Positions 34,076 through 45,125 are shown, counted from the stretch's first letter. The stretch is 64,000 nucleotides of DNA from Delphinapterus leucas (GCF_002288925.2 NW_022098031.1:17273360-17337359); one strand, 5' to 3'. Translations and numbers: made by a program. The notes: generated from the letters alone by a model not told the origin.

Positions 34076-35995
34076 TTCCATCTTCTGTCTTCATTGAAAT
34101 TTCTGTTGAACTGTATTGCCTTAGAGATTATTAATGTAGGATAATTACATAAATTACATCCAATCCTTAGTCTTATCATATAAACACCTTTGATTTATAT
34201 AAAGTATCTATGAAAAGATTCCAGGAAGTATAAAGCCACACATGTAATTCAGATATTTTTTCAAACACATTTGAGCATGAACAATGCCCATATTGTATGT
34301 AGAAAAGCAAATAAAAATATGCACTACCAAACCTCATTTTAACCTAATAATAGATTTCAAACTGTACATTAAAAGTCATTCTCTGAAGAAACAATGCCTG
34401 CGATTGATTGTGGATTTATCATCTTTCTAACTATGACACTTTCTTTGGCTCCTTGAAATCATCTAAAAAACCTTTGTCCTGTTTTCCATATTAATTTTCA
34501 GTGAGGAAATACTGAAGTTTGGATGCTTAGCGTTTTACCCGTTGTTATATTTTTCATCTGCTCAGTGCATGCCAGTATTTGGGCTCACAGCTCACTGAAC
34601 GTAACACTTCATGCATTTTATAAGTCGTTGTTTGATTATTATCATGGATACACAAAAGGTTATGCTAAGGGAATTTAAAATATCAGAAATAAAATGGGCA
34701 ATATATGAATTTATTTCATGAACATATTTGTGACTATTCTAAAGTATAATATACACTTACACACATATGTACCTCCCCTTTCATTCAAGTGGTTCTGCGT
34801 CTGTAAACTGGCTCAGTCTGGAGCTTGATTAAAAAAACATAGCTCTCTCTTTTGCTGATTCAAGTTAGACTTCTGTTCATGAAACCTAGAACTCTTCTAC
34901 TTACTCATATCAAGTAAAAATTTAGTAGCTTAGTTCTCTTTAGAAATACCAGGATCAACTAGCGAGTCAGATTATTTTGATTATTGCTTTGACTTCATTG
35001 TTTTGGTAACCCATCCACCTCACCTTTGGTGATTCAGTCCTGCCACCAGCCTCCCGCCACTCCAGGATCCCATTGTCTCCACTGCATTTAGGGATCCCAG
35101 TTCAATGATAGCAGTTCCCACCATTATTTCTGACCTACAGAAAAAAGCGACCACAGAGCTTTTCAGAGCAGACTGAAAAATAATTTTGTGAGACTCCCCT
35201 CACAAAATTATTTCTTACAGTCATGGTAAAAGCTGTGTCCTCCGGACTGTCCCAGGATGGATAAGTAGGTCTTACATGATAGATACACTCTAACACATTA
35301 ATTTCCCTGAGCCTTTGGATACCTTCTTACACCAAGGCAGTTCTAGCATTTCAGCTTCATTTAGTTTAAGCCATCTTTGGATCCATGTTTCAGCCAACCA
35401 ACCAAACTACTTTTAGCCCTTTCTAATTTCTTGAGCCAAAACACTAAATCTATAATCCCTGTTTAGTGGGCTCATATCAATAAATTCAACCTGTTCTGAT
35501 TTTATCTTTCTTCCACCATGATCACGTAAGCATAAGATCCACTCCCACACATATTCCCTAGATTTATGTCTTTATAAATGGAAAACAAATCATGCTATTC
35601 TTTGGTGTGCACTTCCATACAGGCCACATTTTGTACCTTACCCTTTGGATCCTGCTTGAGACTTCAACCTAGTTATGGATCTAGAAGCAAAGAAGAGTGG
35701 CAGGTATAGATCCTGAGGATGATCAGCAATGCCTTACAAAGCAGCTACTTCAGGGGAGGTCATTACAGTTTCTTTAGGCAAAGCAGGACCAACAAAGTTA
35801 TGCAGGAGTAGAAGGGCAGCTTCTCCTGACGATGAAAACTTGACCATGGATTACCAGTGTCCTGTTTACCACTGGAAATAGAATCATTAGTCCTTTAAAA
35901 TGATCATATAAGAGAACCAACCCCAGAAAACCAGAACCAATTCAGAAAATTCATCCTGAAGAGTCTGTTCCTTTAGAACCATTTCCAGTATAAAA
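34076..35995. other. No gene recognised; contains a long perfect-stem hairpin
   Basis: Mixed composition, with a GC-richer part at 35,020-35,130. The hairpin at 35,171-35,222 is the only clear structure. The stretch 35,250-35,990 is lower in AT and could be an unclassified old LTR internal sequence, but I cannot name it. Confidence 0.5.
35171..35222. other. Hairpin with 15-bp perfect stem
   Basis: The inner arm AAATAATTTTGTGAG (35,178-35,192) pairs perfectly with CTCACAAAATTATTT (35,199-35,213) around a 6-base loop. An outer 5-bp stem GACTG/CAGTC (35,171-35,175 and 35,218-35,222) extends it across a small internal loop. It may be a MITE remnant or a chance palindrome. A structured RNA is possible but the stem is short for a microRNA precursor. 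Confidence 0.8.
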
Positions 35996-35999
35996 ATCT

Positions 36000-36420
36000 G
36001 TATCAGCCAGGGTTCAACCAGAGAAACAAAACCTGGAGGAGATATATATTAAAACGTCCAATGCAAAGAATTGGTTTACGCTACTGTGGAAGCTGGCAAG
36101 GTGAGTTCTAAATCCTCAGGACAGGTCATCACAAAAGGCAGGCTGGAATTCTCCAGGAGGAATGGAATCTATTGTCCACAGGTGGGATTTCTTCAGGGAA
36201 CCTCAGTTCTACTCTTAAATCCTATCACCTGATTGAACCAGGTTCCCCCCCCCACACACACACATTATCTACCATAATCTCCCTTACTTAAAGTAAACTG
36301 ATGGTGGTCTTTAATCACATCTGCAAAATAACTTTACAACACTAGATTATTATTTTTTAATTGAGTAACTGGAAATTAGAGCCTAAGGAAGCTGACACAT
36401 AAAACTGACGGCTACAGAAT
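36000..36420 (+). mobile_element. Unclassified ancient interspersed repeat
   Basis: 'Tatcagccagggttcaaccagagaaacaaaacc' followed by 'ggtttacgctactgtggaagctggcaagg' and 'agctgacacataaaactgacggctac' follows a mammalian-wide repeat that I recognise by its blocks ('ccagagaaacagaacc...ttatggaggctggcaagtcc...gttgacacataaaattaacc') but cannot assign to a family. It contains a C9/(CA)n tract at 36,246-36,264. Confidence 0.6.
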
Positions 36421-36599
36421 CTTTGTCAAAAATCAACTGACCTTGTGTGCATGGGACTATTGTCTGATCTCTCCATTATGTTATTTGTTTAATATTATTA
36501 TGTTTATGCATTTATCATACTCTCTTGATTAATGTAGGTTTATGTGAAGTCTTAATAATAGTGCAAGTTCTCCAACATTTTTCTTGTTTTATAAAATCC

Positions 36600-36956
36600 T
36601 TTAAATTACTCGTTTTATTGTATTTACATAGTAATTAAAAAATAATCCTGTCAATTAAAAAAAAACTTACAAAGATTCTGATTGGGAATGCATTGAAAAC
36701 ATAGATCAATTTGGAGAAATTTGACATTTTAACAATCTTGAGTCATTTGATCCCTGAACATGGAGTGTCTCTCAATTTATTCAAGTCTTTAACTTCTTTC
36801 AGCAGTATTTGCAGTTTTCATTTTACAGATCTTGCACATATTTTGTTTAATGTATCCCCAAGTATTTCTTGTTTTTTTTGGTGTAGTTGTAATGTTCTTG
36901 ATTTTTCAAATTTCAATTTCTAGGTTTTGATTGTGTGTTCATAGAAATAGATTTTT
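36600..36956 (-). mobile_element. Old L1M ORF2 fragment (antisense), left half of a split element
   Basis: 'Tgattgggaatgcattgaaaacatagatcaatttggagaaatttgacattttaacaatcttgagtc' (36,679) and 'gcagttttcattttacagatcttgcacatattttg' (36,810) are the complement of mid-age L1 ORF2. The sequence stops at the duplication beside the younger L1 and resumes at 43,392. Confidence 0.88.
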
Positions 36957-37309
36957 TAAAATAGATCTTTATCGGAGTATAATTGCTTCACAATAATGTG
37001 TTAGTTGCTGTTGTACAACAAAGTGAATCAGCCATATGCATACATATGTCCCCATATCCCCTTCCTTTGAGCCTCCCTCTCATCCTCCCTATCCAACCCT
37101 CTAGGTCATTGCAAAGCACCGAGCTGATCTCCCTGTGTTATGCTGCCGCTTCCCACTTGCTAACTATTTTACATTCAGTAGTGTATATATGTCGATGCCA
37201 CTCTCACTTCGCCCCAGCTTCCCCCTCCCACCCTGTGTCCTCAAGTCCATTCTCTATATCTGCATCTTTATTCCTACCCTGAAACTAGGTTCATCAGTAC
37301 CAATTTTTT

Positions 37310-40300
37310 TTAGATTCCATATATATGTGTTAGCATATGGTATTTGTTTTTCTTTCTTACTTCACTCTGTATGACAGACTCTAGGTCCATCCATCTTACT
37401 ACAAATAACTCAATTTCATTTATTTTTATGGCTGAGTTATATTCCGTTGTACATGCGTACTACATCTTCTTTATCCATTCATCTGTCCATGGACACGTAG
37501 GTTGCTTCCATGTCCTGGCTATTCTATTGTAAATAGTGCTGCAGTGAACATTGTGGTACAAGTCTCTTCTTGAATTATGGTTTTCTCAGGGTATATGCCC
37601 AGTAGTGTGATTGCTGGACCATATGGTAGTTCTATTTTTAGTTTTTTAAGGAACCTCCGTATTGTTTTCCATAGTGGTTTTATCAATTTACATTCCCACC
37701 AACAGTGCAAGAGGTTTCCCTTTTCTCCACACCCTCTCCAGCATTTATTGTTTGTAGATTTTTTGGTGATGGCCATTCTGACTGGTGTGAGGTGATACCT
37801 CATTGTAGTTTTGATTTGCATTTCTCTAATGATTAGTGATGTTCAGCATCTTTTCACGTGCCTCTTGGCCATCTGTATGTCTTCTCTGGTGCAATGTCTA
37901 TTTAGGTCTTCTGCCCATTTTTTAACTGGATTGTTTTTTTGATATTGAGCTCCATGAGCTGTTTGTATATTTTGGAGATTAATCCTTTATCTGTTGTTTC
38001 ATTTGCAAATATTTTCTCCCTTTCTGAGGGATGTCTTTTTGTCTTGTTTATGGTTTCCGATGCTATGCAAAAGCTTTTAAGTTTCATTAGGTCCCATTTG
38101 TTTATTTTTATTTCCGTTACTCTAGGAGGTGGGTCAAAAAAAATCTTGCTGTGGTTTATGTCAAAGAGTATTTTTCCTATGTTTTCCTCTAAGAGTTTTA
38201 TAGGATCTGGTCTTAGATTTAAGTCTTTAATCCATTTTGAGTTTATTTTCATGTATGGTGTTAGGTAGTGTTCTAATTTCATTCTTTTATGTGTAGCTGT
38301 CCAGTTTTCCCAGCACCACTTATTGAAGAGGCTGTCTTTTCTCCATTGTACGTTCTTGCTTCCTTTGTCATAAATTAGGGGCCTATATGCGCGTGGGTGT
38401 ATCTCTGCGCATTCGATCCTGTACCATTGATCTATATTTCTGTTTTTGTGCCAGTACCATACTGTCTTGATTACTGTAGCTTTGAGGTATACTCTGAAGT
38501 TGGGGAGCCTGATTCCTCCAACTCTGTTTTTCTTTCTCAAGATTTCTTTGGCTATTCGGGGTCTTTTATGTTTCCAAACGAATTGTAAAATTTTTGTTCT
38601 AATTCTCTGAAGAATACAATTGGTAGTTTGATAGGGATTGCATTGAATCTGTAGATTGCTTTTGGTAGTATAGTCATTTTCACAATATTGATCCTTCTAA
38701 TCCAAGAACATGGTATATTTCTCCATCTGTTTATGTCATATTTGATTTCTTTCATCAGTGTCTTATAGTTTTCTGAGTACAGGTCTTTTACCTCCATAGG
38801 AAGGTTTATTCCTAGGTATTTTATTCTTTTTGTTGCAATGGTAAATGGGTGTGTTTTGTTAATTTCTCTTTCAGAATTTTCATCATTAGTGTATAGGAAC
38901 GCCAGAGATTTCTGTGCATTAATTTTGTATTCTGAAACCTTACCAAATTCATTAATTAGTTCTAGTAGTTTTCTGGTGGCATCTTTAGGATTATCTGTGT
39001 ATCGTATCATGTCATCTGCAAACAGTGACAGTTTTACTTCTTTTCCAATTTGTATTCCTTTTATTTCTTTTTCCTCTCTGATTGCCGTGGCTAGGACTTC
39101 CAAAACAATATTGAAAAACAGCAGCGAGAGTGGACATCCTTGTCTTGTTCCTGATCTTAGAGGTAATGCTTTCAGTTTTTCACCATTGAGTATGATGCTT
39201 GCTGTGGGTTTGTCAAATATGGCCATAATTCTGTTGAGGTAGTTTCCCTCTGTGCCCATTTTCTGGAGAGTTTTTTAAATCATAAATGGGTGTTGAATTT
39301 TGTCAAAAGCTTTTTCTGCATCTATTGAAATGATCATACGGTTTTTACTCCTTAATTTGTTAATGTGGTGTATCACATTGATTGATTTGCATATATTGAA
39401 GAATCCTTGCATCTCTGGGTTAAATCCCACTTGATCATGGTTTATGATCCTTTTAATTGTTGGATTCTATTTGCGAGTATTTTGTTCAGAATTTTTGCAT
39501 CTATATTCATCAGTTATATTGGTCTATAATTTTCTTTTTTTGCAATATCTTTTTGTGGTTTTGGTATCAGGGTAATGGTGACTTTGAAGAATGAATTTGG
39601 GCATGTTTCTCTGTCTGCAATTTTTTGGATGAGTTTGAGAAGGATCGGTGTTAGCTCTTCTCTAAATGTTTGATAGAATTCACCTGAGAAGCCATCTGGT
39701 CCTGGACTTTTGTTTGTTGGAAGATTTTAAATTATGGTTTCAATTTCATTGCTTGTAACAGTTCTGTTTATATTTTCTAATTCTTCCTGGTTCAGTCTTG
39801 GAAAATTGTACCTTTCCAAGAATTTGTCCATTTCTTCATGGTTGTCCATTTTATTGGCCTATAGTTGTTTGTAGTAGTCTCTTATAATCCTTTGTATTTC
39901 TGCAGTGTCAGTGTGATTTCTCAGTTTTCATTTCTAATTTTATTGATTTGTGTCCTGTCCCTTTTTTTCTTGATGAGTCTGGCTAAGGGTTTATCAATTT
40001 TGTTTATCTTCTCAAAGAACCAGCTTTTTGTTTTATTGATCTTTGCTATTGTTTCCTTCGTTTCTGTTTCATTTATTTCTGCTCTGATCTTTATGATTTC
40101 TGTCCTTCTATGACTTTGGGTTTTCTTTGTTCTTTTTTCTCTAGTTGTTTCAAGTGTAGGGTTAGATTGTTTGAGATTTCTCTCGTTTCTTGAAGTGAGA
40201 TTGAATTGCTATAAACTTCCCTCTTAGAACTGCTTTTGCTGCATTCCATAGGTTTAGGTCATCATGTTTTTGTTGTCATTTGTTTCTATGTATTTTTTTA

Positions 40301-41106
40301 TTTCTTCTTTGATTTCTTCAGTGATCTCTTGGTTATTAACTAGAGGACTGTTTATCCTCCATGTATTTCTGTTTTTTACAGTTTTTGTTCCTGTAATTGA
40401 TTTCCAATCTCATAGTGTTGTAGTCAGGAAGGATGCTCGATGCAATTTCAGTTTTCTTAAATTTTCCGAGGCTTGATTTGTGACCCAGGGTTTCATCTAT
40501 CCTGGAGAATGTTACATGTGCCCTTGAGAAGAAAGTGTATTCTGCCACTTTTTGGGGGAATGTTCTCTAAATATCAGTTAAATCTATCTGGTCTATTGTA
40601 TCATTTAAAGCTTGTGTTTCCTTATTTATTTTCTGTTCATATGATCTGTTCTTTGGTGTAAGTGGGGTGTTAAAGTCCCCTACTGTTATTGTGTTACTGT
40701 TGATTTCTCCTTTCATGGTTGTTAGCATTTTCCTTATGTATTAAGGTGCTCCTGTGTTGGGTGCATACACATTTATAATTGTTATATCTTCCTCTTGGAT
40801 CGATCCCTTGATCATTATGTAGCGTCCCTCTTTATCTCTTGTAACAGTCTTTATTTTGAAGTCTATTTTATCTGACACGAGTGTTGCTACTCCAGCTTTC
40901 TTTTGATTTCCATTTGCATGGAATATCTTTTTCCATCCCTTCACTTTCAGTCTGTATGTGTCCCTAGGTCTGAAGTGCATCTCTTGTAGACAGCATATAT
41001 ATGGGCCTTGTTTTTGCATCCATTCAGCCAGTCTGTGTCTTTTGGTTGGGGCATTTAATCCATTTACATTCAAGGTTATTATCAATATGTATGTTCCTAT
41101 TACCAT
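37310..41106 (-). pseudogene. L1 ORF2 (endonuclease-reverse transcriptase), broken
   Basis: Starts at Met MVIGTYILIITLNVNGLN (41,106). The endonuclease-like N-terminus runs to VYAPNTGAP, then meets an in-frame stop (40,741-40,743), where the related sequence has Gln; a C-to-T change in CAA would explain it. The reverse transcriptase part is open at 39,259-38,552 and retains FADDM (39,008-39,022), preceded by [14 protein letters not shown]. Further open pieces at 38,540-37,902 and 37,821-37,519 include [14 protein letters not shown] and the C-terminal CX3CX7HX4C motif [18 protein letters not shown]. The end, about 37,310, follows a degraded ISLICGI-like terminus. Intact L1 ORF2 is about 1,275 residues; this one is several frameshifted pieces. 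Confidence 0.93.
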
Positions 41107-41162
41107 TTTCTGAATTGTTTTAGGTTTGTCTGTGGGTCTTTTTCTTCTCTTGTGTTTCCCAC

Positions 41163-42277
41163 CTAGAGAACTTTCTTTAGCATTTGTTGTAAAGCTAGTT
41201 TGGTGGTGCTGAATTCTGTTAGCTTTTGCTTGTCTGAAAAGCTTTTGACTTCTCCATCGAATCTGAATGAGATCCTTGCTGGGACCAGTAATCTTGCTTG
41301 TAGGTTTTTCTCTTTCATCACTAGTATATCCTGCCACTCCCTTCCAGACTGCAGAATATCTGCTGAAAAATCAGCTGATAACCTTATGGGGATTCCTTTA
41401 TATGTTATTTTTTGTTTTTCCCTTGCAGCTTTTAATATTTTTTCTTTGAATTTAATTTTTGATTAGTTTGATTAATATGTGTCTTGGTGTCTTTTTCCTA
41501 GCATTTATTCAGTATGGGACTCTCCGTGCTCCCTGGACTTGGGTGACTATTTCCTTTCCCATGTTAGGGAAGTTTTCGACTATAATCTCTTCAAATATTT
41601 TCTCAGACCCTTTCTTTTTCTTTGCTTCTTCTGGGACCCCTACAATTCGAATGTTGGTGCATTTAGTGTTGTCCCAGAGGTCTCTGAGATTGTCTTCAAT
41701 TATTTTCATTCTTTTTTCTTTATTCTGCTCCTTGGCAGTTATTTCCATCATTTTGTCTTCCAGGTCACTTATTCGTTCTTCTGCCTCAGGTTTTCTGTTA
41801 CTGATTCTTTGTAGTGTTTTTTTTTTTTTTTGGTGGTATGCAGGCCTCTCACTGTTGTGGCCTCTCCTGTTGCGGAGCACAGGCTCCGGACGTGCAGGCT
41901 CAGCGGCCATGGCTCACGGGCCTAGCCACTCCGCGGCATGTGGGATCTTCCCGGACCGGGGCATGAACCCGTGTCCCCTGCATCTGCAGGTGGACTCTCA
42001 ACCGCTGCGCCACCAGGGAAGCCCTGTAGTGTATTTTTCATTTCAGTTATTGTGTGTTTCATCTCTGTTTGTTCTTTAGTTCTTCTAGATCTTTGTTAAA
42101 CATTTCTTGTATTTTCTCAATCTGTGCCTCCATTCTATTTCCGAGATTCTGGATCATCTTTACTATCATTACTCTGAATTCTTTTTCAGTTAGGTTGCCT
42201 ATTTCCTCTTCATTTACTTGGTCTTGTAGGTTTTTACCTTCCTCCTTAATCTGTGACATGTTTTTTTGCCCCCTCAT
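41163..42277 (-). pseudogene. L1 ORF1 (RNA-binding chaperone), broken by a SINE and frameshifts
   Basis: Starts MRGQKNMSQIKEEGK at 42,277. The N-terminal part is charged and heptad-like, as expected for the ORF1p coiled coil, and ends in a frameshift near 42,059. The SINE occupies 41,824-42,024. Downstream, an open piece 41,812-41,509 carries the RRM-like region NIRIVGVPEE and ENFPNMGKEI, then a second frameshift. The C-terminal domain is recognisable by RLSADFSAEILQSGREW and ends at a TAG (41,163-41,165). The protein would form trimers that coat L1 RNA; this copy cannot make it. Confidence 0.92.
41824..42024 (-). mobile_element. CHR-type SINE inside L1 ORF1
   Basis: Short cetacean form in the same orientation as the L1. 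Target duplication TGTAGTGTTTTTTT (41,810-41,823) recurs as TGTAGTGTATTTTT (42,025-42,038). It postdates the L1. The 206-codon plus-strand frame spanning it is a composite of antisense L1 and SINE. Confidence 0.95.
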
Positions 42278-42439
42278 TTAAAAATTTTTTTTATGAGTGG
42301 GATTGTGTTCCTGTCTTACTGGTTGTTTGGCTTCAGGCTTCCAACACTGGGGTTTGTAGGCTGTTGGATAGAGCTGGGTCCTGGTGCTGACCTGAGGACC
42401 TCCATGAGACCTCAGTCTGATGAATATTCCCTGGGGTCT

Positions 42440-42561
42440 CAGGTTCTCCATTAGTCCAGTGGTTCGGACTCGGAGCTCCCTCTGGAGGAGCTTCGCCTGA
42501 CCCCCAGCTCATGAAGTAAGATCCCCCAAGCTGCATGGGTGGCCAAAAAAAAAAAAAAAAA
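42440..42561 (+). mobile_element. Degenerate short CHR-like SINE embedded in the L1 5' UTR
   Basis: On the plus strand, 'ttagtccagtggttcggactcggagctcc' (42,451) aligns with the SINE start 'tggtccagtggttaagactccgcacttcc'. 'Gaagtaagatcccccaagctgc' (42,513) aligns with 'gaactaagatcccacatgcc'. The end GGCCAAAAAA plus an 18-base A run (42,541-42,561) is the SINE tail. It lies antisense to the L1. It could be a fixed part of this L1 5' UTR lineage or an insertion specific to this copy. Confidence 0.65.
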
Positions 42562-42735
42562 GAACGATAACTAAGTAAAAAAAAAAAATAGACTAGGGAA
42601 ACAAAAAAAAATGTAAAAAAGAAATAAAAATAAAAATGGAGAAAAAACAAAAACGGAGAGACACAACAACAACAAAAGAAAAAAAGAGGGGGGGGGGGAG
42701 GGGGAAAAAAGGGGGGGGCAGGGGGAAGAAAGGCC
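42562..42735. repeat. A-rich then G-rich low-complexity tract
   Basis: About 125 bases of A-rich sequence followed by long G runs (42,688-42,698, 42,700-42,704, 42,711-42,718, 42,721-42,725). The G part meets the G-quadruplex pattern (four runs of three or more G with short loops) on the plus strand. Confidence 0.88.
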
Positions 42736-43391
42736 TTGGCTGTGGAGGGCGGGGCCTAAGCGAGAGCAAGAGTTGGGTAGTGGGTGGGGTGTATGCTTAG
42801 GATCCACAGGGCTTGAAAAGGCCCTGGATGCTGTGGGAGGTGGGGCTTAGTCTTAAGCAACAGAATGGCCCCAGGCGTGCCCCCCAACCCCTGGTCTCAG
42901 AGGGTGGGGTAACTCACCTGGGAGCTCAGCAGGCTCCCTGGGTGAATGGGTGGGGAAAACGCCCTCTATTACTCTCCTGCTTCTCCTGGATGGCTCCTCC
43001 CACCTGCCTCCCCTGATCTCCCCAGCCTCCCTCCTATGCCCCCAGTATCAGTGTTGCCTGGGGGGCGACGGTGGGGTGGTCTTGGAGGGCAGGGGACTGG
43101 CCTGGGAGTTCAGCAGGCTCCTCGGGCCAGAGTGGGTGGACCAAACGCCCTCCACTCCTCTCCAGCTTCTCCCACCTGCCTCTCCTGATCTCACTGGCCT
43201 CAGAGGCACTGATCCTGTCTGGCCTCCACTTCTTCTCCCCCCCCTCAGTCCCCCCATGTCCTACCAGTTCACTTGGGGGTTCCTTCCGTCTCCTTGGGTG
43301 TCAGGGTTCCCCTGCAGCAGCTGGCAGGTGCCCTAGTTGTGGGGAGATGCTAACTCGGCATCTTCCCACACCACCATCTTGACTCCGCCCC

Positions 43392-44585
43392 AGATTTTTT
43401 TAAATGATATTGACCTTGTGTGTGGAGACATTGTTATATTCACTTATTAATTAAATAGATTTTGTTATAGTTTTCTTAGGCTTTTTTACATGAATAATCT
43501 TAGTAATCTATAATAATTTATAAACAATAATCTAATAATCTATAGATAAAGTTATATATCTGTATACACACACATATACATATGTACTTATATACATTTT
43601 TTCCAACTTGCATAACTCTGATTTCTTTTTATACTGGCTAGAACTTTCGGGGAAATGTATAAAAATAGACATCTTTGTTTGTTTCCAGTATTAGGGGAAA
43701 AACATTCAGTCTTTCACCATTTAGTCTTTCACCATGTAATATTTTTGTGAATGCTTTTTATCAACTTGAGGAATTTCCCTTCTCTTCCATAGTTGAAGGT
43801 TTTTATCATGATTGACTTTGATTTTTCTCAAATGCTTTTCTGCATGTAGAAAGATAATTACATAGTTTTTTCTGTTGCTTTAGCTAAATTACATTTGCCT
43901 GATATTTGAGTGGTGGAATAGCTTTCATTTGTGGAATAACTCAACTTGCTCATAATGTATTTTCTTTTTTTTATATCGTTAGATTTAATTTTGTAACATT
44001 TGGCTAAGGATGTTTGTGTCTCTACTCACGAGGGATATTGAAGTGTGATTCTATTTTCAGTTAATATTTTTTGTCTGATTTTGGTATATGGTGATGTTAA
44101 CCTCAAATAATTAATTGAAAAATGTTTCCTTCATTTCTGTTTTCTGGCATTTTCTGTGTAGAGTGGGTATCTTTCTTCTCCAAATTTTGGTAGAATTCCC
44201 CAGGGAAACCATTTTAGGTAGTTTTATAACCAAGCATTTAATTAATTTGTGTGTGTGTGTGTGTTTGTATATGTGTATTCAGGTTATCTGACTCTTCTTG
44301 AGGAATTTTGATACATTTTTCTAACTATTTTTCCATTTCATCTAAGTTATCAAATTTATTGGCACAGGTCCTCTTTTTAGCCTTTTAATATCTTTAAGGA
44401 TCAGTAATGATGCCCCTTCATATTATTTGTGTGTTTTTTCCCTTTTTTCTGATGATTCTGGCTACAGTTTTGTTAATTTTATTGCTGTCTTAAACTAACT
44501 AGCTTTGGATTCCATTTTTACCTATTGCTTTTCTATTTTTAATTTCATCTGATATTTTATATTTATTTTCTTTCATCTTTAAATG
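43392..44585 (-). mobile_element. Old L1M ORF2 fragment (antisense), right half of the split element
   Basis: Resumes the L1M interrupted at 36,956: 'tgatattgaccttgtg' (43,405) continues the consensus after the insertion point. Further complement blocks include 'ttcagtctttcaccat' (43,708), 'tcaacttgaggaatttcccttctc' (43,762), 'ttggtatatggtgatgttaa' (44,081) and 'ccatttcatctaagttatcaaatttattggcac' (44,332). It is older and more diverged than the inserted L1. A (GT)8 run sits at 44,249-44,264. Confidence 0.86.
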
Positions 44586-44599
44586 AAAAAGTTTTAAGG

Positions 44600-45125
44600 A
44601 TTTTAAGGGAAAATTTAAAAACTCATTATTCACAGATGATATTAATGTATACATGATATAGTTGTCTAAACAGAAGATCAAAAAGGACATACAGTTCAAT
44701 TGTTGAAACTTATGAGTTAAAGGGAAGATTAATATACAAACTTTAGTTGTAGTTTGCATACCAACCACAAAAATTGCAATTTATAATTACACTTTATGCA
44801 GTGACCAAAAAAATTAGGTACGTAGGAAAAATTCCAACAAAAAGATGTGCATGAACCTTTTGCAGAAAAAATTTAAAGATACTAAAGTTCATTAAGGGAT
44901 ACTACATTGATGGAGATTCATGACATCTTCATGGCTAATTGGAAAAAATGTTATAAAGGCGTTATTACCTAACTACATTATTCACTGATGTAATGACATT
45001 CCAATCAAGTTTTTATCAAATATATGATACAGTTTTTCTTAGAGGTTAGAAATATGATTCTAAAGTTTACAAGAAAGGTAAAACAACACCAATAATAGCC
45101 AAGAAAATTGTGAAAGGGAATACAT
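44600..45125 (+). mobile_element. Old L1M ORF2 fragment (sense)
   Basis: 'Actcattattcacagatgatattaatgtatacatgata' (44,621) encodes the degraded active-site neighbourhood (FTDDI-like, normally FADDI). 'Aaaaagatgtgcatgaacctttt' (44,838) and 'aatagccaagaaaattgtgaaa' (45,093) follow in ORF2 order. It repeats an ORF2 region also present in the neighbouring antisense piece, so it is a separate insertion. Confidence 0.78.

Larger units (their letters stand above)
36957..43391 (-). mobile_element. Full-length artiodactyl-type L1 (about 6.4 kb including a SINE)
   Basis: From 5' to 3' on the minus strand: 5' UTR (43,391-42,278), ORF1 (42,277-41,163), inter-ORF spacer, ORF2 (41,106 to about 37,310), 3' UTR (to 36,957). 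The 5' end carries AAGATGGTGG, a YY1-like site. Flanks AGATTTTTTAAAAT (36,949-36,962) and AGATTTTTTTAAAT (43,392-43,405) look like a decayed target-site duplication, and the host on both sides is one older L1. Both ORFs are broken by stops and frameshifts, so the copy is not competent. A CHR SINE interrupts ORF1. Confidence 0.94.
42278..43391 (-). promoter_or_regulatory. 5' UTR / internal promoter of the full-length L1
   Basis: About 1.1 kb, GC-rich at its 5' end (43,391 back to 42,740) and containing A- and G-rich low-complexity sequence at 42,543-42,735. The YY1-like AAGATGGTGG complement lies at about 43,370-43,379. This 5' UTR is unrelated by eye to the L1 5' UTR at 1-1,060, so two promoter lineages are present in the window. 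The frames of 60-130 codons on both strands here are compositional artefacts. Confidence 0.82.

Noticed and set aside
38552..39259. 235-codon RT frame with FADDM as a domesticated reverse transcriptase
   Set aside because: It sits in its normal place within a complete but broken L1, with ORF1 upstream and the 3' UTR downstream; there is no sign of selection or host promoter.
42333..42807. Minus-strand frames rich in Phe, Leu, Ser and Pro, suggesting secreted or membrane proteins
   Set aside because: They translate the A-rich/G-rich low-complexity tract of the L1 5' UTR.
44600..45125. 5' inversion of the old L1M at 43,392-44,585
   Set aside because: The sense piece repeats ORF2 sequence present in the antisense element; a separate insertion is simpler.
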